This document shows, piece after piece, positions 58,665-64,000 of a DNA stretch of 64,000 nt. The stretch comes from Hofstenia miamia. Its lineage: Eukaryota; Xenacoelomorpha; Acoela. Made by a program: the position numbers and the translations under genes. Each line of letters opens with the position of its first letter. Position 1 is the first letter of the stretch. Location of the stretch: assembly GCA_004352715.1 (NCBI GenBank), contig SCFE01000069.1:575286-639285 (forward strand). Direction: 5' to 3'. The notes beneath the pieces are model-generated. The model searched no databases and had not been told where the DNA came from. It was given only the letters and a program-made list of their open reading frames with translations.

Positions 58665-60351
58665 TCAATAGAGTGGAGCAGAAACACGACATTAATTAGA
58701 TTCATCTTTTTATATTATGATAAAAATAGCATTTTTAATTAAAATTGGCAAACTATGATTTCAAAGGCTTTCTATTTGATTGAACTCCTTCAATTTAACT
58801 AGTCTGAAAAGATTTTTAGTTGCAATGTTCTCTTTATTTTATATGGCGACTAAAGAGAAATAAATTTAACAGAATTACTAAGATGTCTTTGGAGTCTATA
58901 TTTTAAATGTTATTATATATTAAATGCATAAATTTACAGACGCTTCACTAAAAGAGTATTCTTACAAAATTTCTGCTTTTGATATTCTGCAGAAATTGTG
59001 TTACGTGTGTCAATTTTTTTGTTTCCACACAAAATGTGACACGCTGACTCACACTACTCTGATAAGAATTGATTAGGCAAAATTGTAAAATATGTGGCGT
59101 GTGACCAGATTTGACCTGCTTTTAGAGAGCTAAGAATATTGCATTCAATTCTTTGTTAACAGCGCACTTGGATAGACATTGAAATGGAGCAGCACACCAC
59201 ACCAGAGTAAGAACCGGTCAGGATGCTTGCTTACCTGACTGAACCTGCCAAGCTTTTCCTCAACCGGTTTATTTTTCTAGAGTTTTAACCGGTTTCAACC
59301 GGTACCCAGAATTTATAAAATTCTCAAATTTCGTGAATTAGAGCGCAAAAGGTTAAAGGTTAAAATTAGAATGTTATTCAAATTTACAAAGTATTAAAAT
59401 TTTAAGTTTAGGCATGTTTTTAGGCCTCTTTTCTTTCAAGACCAGTTGGCTGCAATAGCATCTTCTTTTAAAAGAGTAATAGTTTCAGTAATAATGTGTT
59501 GGTATCCAGTAAATTGAAAATAGCTGACAAAATTCCGTTACTTAGGCCTCTTGTATATACATGTAATTAAAATGAAATTGCAAATATATATAATAATAGA
59601 TCACTAATCCAGTACATAAAACTTAAATTCAATATAGTGGAGTATTAATAATTTTATTAGTAAAAAAATATGAAAACATTAAAAATTGTGTTGCTACAAA
59701 AATTATAAGCAAGCCGGGCATGTGTGCAATTCTGTTTTCGCATTTTGATGTACAGTTAAAAAAAACCTTCAAAATGATAGCAAACAAATTTGGTTTTCAT
59801 GTGCATATATTTTCAGAAACCTTTATCTTGCTTTTTAGCACATAACATTCATTGCTTTCTCCTTCGTGCGTAGAGAAATTGGTCTAGCCCAAACGTCTTT
59901 ATAATGCTGATGACACACTCTCTAAATATTCGTAATTATAATTATATTTGCCCAAATAGCTGCATTTTACGGAGGAGCGTAGCAAAGCAATTTCATGCTA
60001 ATAAAAACGCGGAGAATTAATCCCTGGTGGCATACACACGATCACAGAGTGACCCGCAACCGACTCGACTCGTATTGTTTTTTACCCGAGCCTCGGGTTC
60101 AACCGTTTCTCACCTGACATATACAGATTTGTTCAGTATCAAGTCGTCGAAACTTCTTTCTGTGTTGCCTCTTTTACAATTTCCGAGGAATTTTGTCGCT
60201 ATCCTGCCTATGTGCATCTTGAACTTGAAGTGTGTTATGCAGCATTTTCATAGTGGGAACATTCAATGTTTGTAATTTGATCAATAAATATTACTCTTGG
60301 ATTATAAAGTAACAAATGTGTAAATCCCTCTAAATACACACTATTTTCTAT

Positions 60352-60392
<41 letters not shown>

Positions 60393-61893
60393 TCTTCGTG
60401 ATTTTAGACATGAGATTATAATAAAGAATGTCTTAATAAAAATAACAGTAAAGTCTATCAAAATTTTATGAAAAAAGATATGCAGTTACTCAAAATACTG
60501 TTGATAAAAAGGATTAGAATAAAAAATTTAGAACTTTGTGAATGATTTTATTTAATTAAAATAGTCCAGCAACAGCAATTTGAACTTGTTGGAGTCAATG
60601 CATCACCTTCCAACAAATTTGTTCCAGAACTCCAAGAATTTTTGCATAGAATTGATTAACCTGCTTGTGCAATATAACATAATTTAAATGGGCTGGATCT
60701 ACCACCAATATATAATTCTATACTTATGCACTAATTTACAGAGATTCTTATTAGATTTTTCAAAATGGTAAAAACTTAAACTGGCACTTGCAAGTATTGA
60801 ACATTCTGTGCAATAAATGTAAAACAATACAGAACCCAAACTATCGAAATTTTCTGTTTTAATACGCTAGTTTGCAAACTCTTTAAATATCCCACCATCT
60901 ACAAACCAAGTAGAAATTTTAATTAGAATTACGATTTACTTGAAATAAAAATAAAAAAAAATTGCTGTTTTTTCAATGTGATTTAAACATGTTATTGTAG
61001 AATCATCACCCAGGCTAAGATGTGCATTATTCCAGAATTATTTAGCGATATTGGACTACAGTTTCTTTCAAGCGGGGTAATGTCTAACTAATTTAACTTT
61101 CGTTGTCTCATGTACACTATTTCTATTTCTATGTGATAATAAAGAAAGGACACTATTCGACTTAACATCTCATTCTCGTCAATGTGTAACTTAAGCAATA
61201 TGATTACGCAACCTGTCAGTGACACTAACTGCTGATAATAAAAACTAATTAATAAATAAAGCAGCAGTTCCCTACTTTACATATAAGATATAGATAAAAT
61301 CACTAAGTGTTTAAAGCACTTGTTTAAACAGTGCAACCCTGGTTCGTCCGCATTGTAGATAAACTGAATTCAAGGAACACTGCATTTTAGACAAACTAAT
61401 GTTTTTCTGAGAAAAACTCAATCAACTTGAAGTGAGCATAAATGATACTATTATCATGTGATGAAGAGCAACTTAATCTAGCAAAAACTTACATATGTTA
61501 TATAATTTTACAGAATTCAGTTTCTATATATCAATAAAATATTAAATCAAAATAGATATGCAAGTTTACATAACAGTGATGATAATGGGTACAAACATTT
61601 GGACTACAGCAATTTCCACCGATGTTACACCACGAGTACGCACACCTTTTTTCGAGAATATGCTTTGACTCATTTCAATCCATTTTTCAATTTTTAGAAA
61701 AAATAAGATTGAGTAAATAGGTAGTACATAGTACAAAAATTATATTTTATGTCAAATAGAAATTGAAAATTAAGCAATTTATTTTCTTATTAATGTATTG
61801 ACGCATTAACATTAATCAAGCAGAAAGTGAACAAAAAATTTTTCGTGTAATATAAACTTGCGGTAAAAGCGTTATCATAGAGACAATGCCGTG
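58665..61893. other. AT-rich stretch with transposon-like scraps
   Basis: AACCGGT-type motifs recur at 59210-59310 (ACCGGTC, AACCGGTTT, AACCGGTTTCAACCGGTACC), resembling clustered subterminal motifs of a hAT end. At 60047-60110, CGACTCGACTCG and ACCCGAGCCTCGGGT (a palindrome) form another GC-rich scrap. An (AT)n run lies at 60353-60390. No gene is supported. Confidence 0.4.
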
Positions 61894-61899
61894 TATATA

Positions 61900-61941
<42 letters not shown>

Positions 61942-61943
61942 TA
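61894..61943. repeat. (AT)n microsatellite ending at a single N
   Basis: An interrupted TA run that stops at the single N at 61944, a likely contig break in low-complexity sequence. Confidence 0.9.
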
Positions 61944-62016
61944 NCAAGATTTATTTTTTCGAGCCTTAGTGCGAAATGGTAGAAAAGGTACAGAATAAAC
62001 CTCAAAAATAGAATTT

Positions 62017-62619
62017 CCCTCAATATATTAAGGTACGTCATGCCCCTTCTTCATTTAAATTTTACATAAGAAGGTTAAATACGCAGCATAAAACGCGTCT
62101 GTTATTGCAACAGCAAGTGTAGAATTTAATTACTAAGTTGATTTATTATTCTTCTTCATTAGCAAAACCGGGAAAACGGCTTTTCACAGTCCTCTCCCGC
62201 ACCACCCACCCCATTATTTTATCCCCATTTTCAAAAAATATCTAAGCTTTATGTGAATATGGAAATATAAATAAATTTTTAGTGTTTTTCATAAGGAAAA
62301 CCCTTATTTTCGAATTTTCTGCATTCATGAATGAAAAGTGTCTTAAAAATACTAGCACTTTATAGTGTGCATAAATATATACTACAGTATATATATCTTA
62401 AATTTTTTGTGAAGCATTTCAAAAATTTTTGCAATTTTTTAAGAATATGATTCGATAGTAAAAATGTGATAACTAGTTATTTGAAACATAGATTAAAGTA
62501 AATGATGTATTTCCGGATTGGCTACCTGTAAACAATGGCGTCTCTCAGGGGACAATTTTAGGTCCCCTTCTTTTCAGTATATATGTAAACGATATGCATA
62601 CGATAACTGATTGCACTTT
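62017..62619. repeat. Duplicated 0.6-kb block, first copy (probable unmerged contig end)
   Basis: Matches 62621-63220 almost perfectly and ends at the single N at 62620 where the second copy begins. It includes an RT motif (GVSQGTILGPLLFSIYVNDM) that should be counted once. Confidence 0.9.
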
Positions 62620-62620
62620 N

Positions 62621-63220
62621 CCCTCAATATATTAAGGTACGTCATGCCCCTTCTTCATTTAAATTTTACATAAGAAGGTTAAATACGCAGCATAAAACGC
62701 GTCTGTTATTGCAACAGCAAGTGTAGAATTTAATTACTAAGTTGATTTATTATTCTTCTTCATTAGCAAAACCGGGAAAACGGCTTTCCACAGTCCTCTC
62801 CCGCCCCACCCACCCCATTATTTTATCCCCATTTTCAAAAAATATCTAAGCTTTATGTGATTATGGAAATATAAATAAATTTTTAGTGTTTTTCATAAGG
62901 AAAACCCTTATTTTCGAATTTTCTGCATTCATGAATGAAAAGTGTCTAAAATACTAGCACTTTATAGTGTGCATAAATATATACTACAGTATATATATCT
63001 TAAATTTTTTGTGAAGCATTTCAAAAATTTTGCAATTTTTTAAGAATATGATTCGATAGTAAAAATGTGATAACTAGTTATTTGAAACATAGATTAAAGT
63101 AAATGATGTATTTCCGGATTGGCTACCTGTAAACAATGGCGTCTCTCAGGGGACAATTTTAGGTCCCCTTCTTTTCAGTATATATGTAAACGATATGCAT
63201 ACGATAACTGATTGCACTTT
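62621..63220. repeat. Duplicated 0.6-kb block, second copy
   Basis: Retraces 62017-62619 and then continues into the LINE at 63225-63910. Confidence 0.9.
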
Positions 63221-63910
63221 AATTCAATATGTGATGATACTTGTATATTCAACAATAATAAATCCATGCATTTAGCAATTGAATCTGTAGCACATAATGG
63301 CAACAAATTGACAACGTACTTCAACATGCATAAGTTACTTATAAATGAAAGTAAAACAGAATTTTGTATTTTGCAGCCCTCTACGACAAATTACGACGTT
63401 ACAGCATTAACCCTTAATCTTAATAATGTTGACAATTTCAAATATTTAAGAGTAATTTTCGATTTCGAAGCTAAATTTTGAATTATACATTAATGCAATA
63501 GTCCGAAAATTGGCAAAAGGTATAAGAAGTATCTCAATAATAGTAAAGCAACTACCAGGCTGTACAATAATTCAATTTTTCCATTCATTTATAATGAGTC
63601 GCCTAATTTATGCAAGTGTATTATTTACTGATCTATAAAGACAATTTTTATCGAAAACTTGATATTCAATTAAAATGGGCCCTAAGCATTTCAAAGATAA
63701 ATTCTACAATAATGATTATACAGCATTTCGTTCTTGAAATCCTAACAGTAATTTATTGCTAGTCTTGTAGATTTATTGCATATCGAGCCTTATCCTATTG
63801 TATGTGTTTGTATGTGTGTTTTTATATTTGATGACGCTATTCAGATAAATTACCAGTTTGTAATCGTTAATATTTATCTGAATACAGAATATCTTATCTT
63901 ATCTTATCTT
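63100..63910 (+). pseudogene. 5'-truncated LINE with stem-loop 3' end and (ATCTT)4 tail
   Basis: Plus-strand RT blocks GVSQGTILGPLLFSIYVNDM (63140-63200) and, after a one-base shift near 63225, CDDTCIFNNN (from the YADD/YVDD catalytic block), then FNMHKLLINESKTEFCIL and FKYLRVIFDFEAKF, are those of a CR1/Jockey-type RT C-terminus. After a stop at 63481 the remaining coding part is broken. The 3' end has a perfect 12-bp inverted repeat (ATTCAGATAAAT at 63839-63850, ATTTATCTGAAT at 63872-63883) with a 21-nt loop, then (ATCTT)4 at 63891-63910. A stem-loop and short repeat tail are the RT recognition end in several such LINEs. Confidence 0.88.
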
Positions 63911-64000
63911 AATTGTGTGTTGAAGTGAACTTCTATACAGACAATAGTGTAACATCATCACCCAGGCACTGGATGTGTATAATATAAATTTAGAAACAAC
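63911..64000. other. Window end, nothing recognised
   Basis: Flanking sequence after the LINE tail; no motif. Confidence 0.5.

Overview
The window is AT-rich, intron-bearing animal DNA, most likely from an invertebrate. It has GT/AG-bounded exons, extracellular LDLa modules, a 7TM receptor, an Ig-domain exon and several metazoan transposon superfamilies. I cannot name the phylum from sequence alone. It is a draft assembly. Six gaps are exactly 1000 N, and isolated single N bases mark contig joins; at least two joins carry unmerged duplicate contig ends (38332-41576 and 62017-63220). This suggests a heterozygous source, and those repeats should not be read as biology.

Layout. 1-9 kb (+): a series of very short exon-like blocks (42-60 bp, nearly all phase 0, ESD-rich peptides) spaced 0.7-1.7 kb apart. 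One exon and its flanks are duplicated. Decayed mariner, Tc1 and integrase-bearing elements lie in the introns. 9-25 kb: gene-poor, with a Penelope-like RT remnant, a 227-bp TIR element with 8-bp target duplications, a diverged tandem repeat and a broken LINE. 25-30 kb: repeat-rich, including a complete non-autonomous hAT with 8-bp TSDs. 30-38.2 kb (+): the best gene, an LDLa-repeat rhodopsin-like GPCR in at least three exons, with a poly(A) signal. 38-50 kb: a piggyBac-type MITE, a mariner-family remnant, a GC-rich unclassified block, a single Ig half-domain exon and a P-element-like transposase remnant. 50-53 kb: an LTR element running into a gap. 54-57 kb: two copies of another LINE. 58.3-58.7 kb (-): a partial paralogue of the GPCR ectodomain. 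62-64 kb: a LINE 3' end with a stem-loop and an (ATCTT)4 tail.

The genes do not form an operon or pathway. The two LDLa loci are clearly related to each other; the mini-exon locus and the Ig exon cannot be linked to them. Most remaining sequence is transposon debris or featureless AT-rich DNA. All assignments come from reading motifs by eye; no database search was run.
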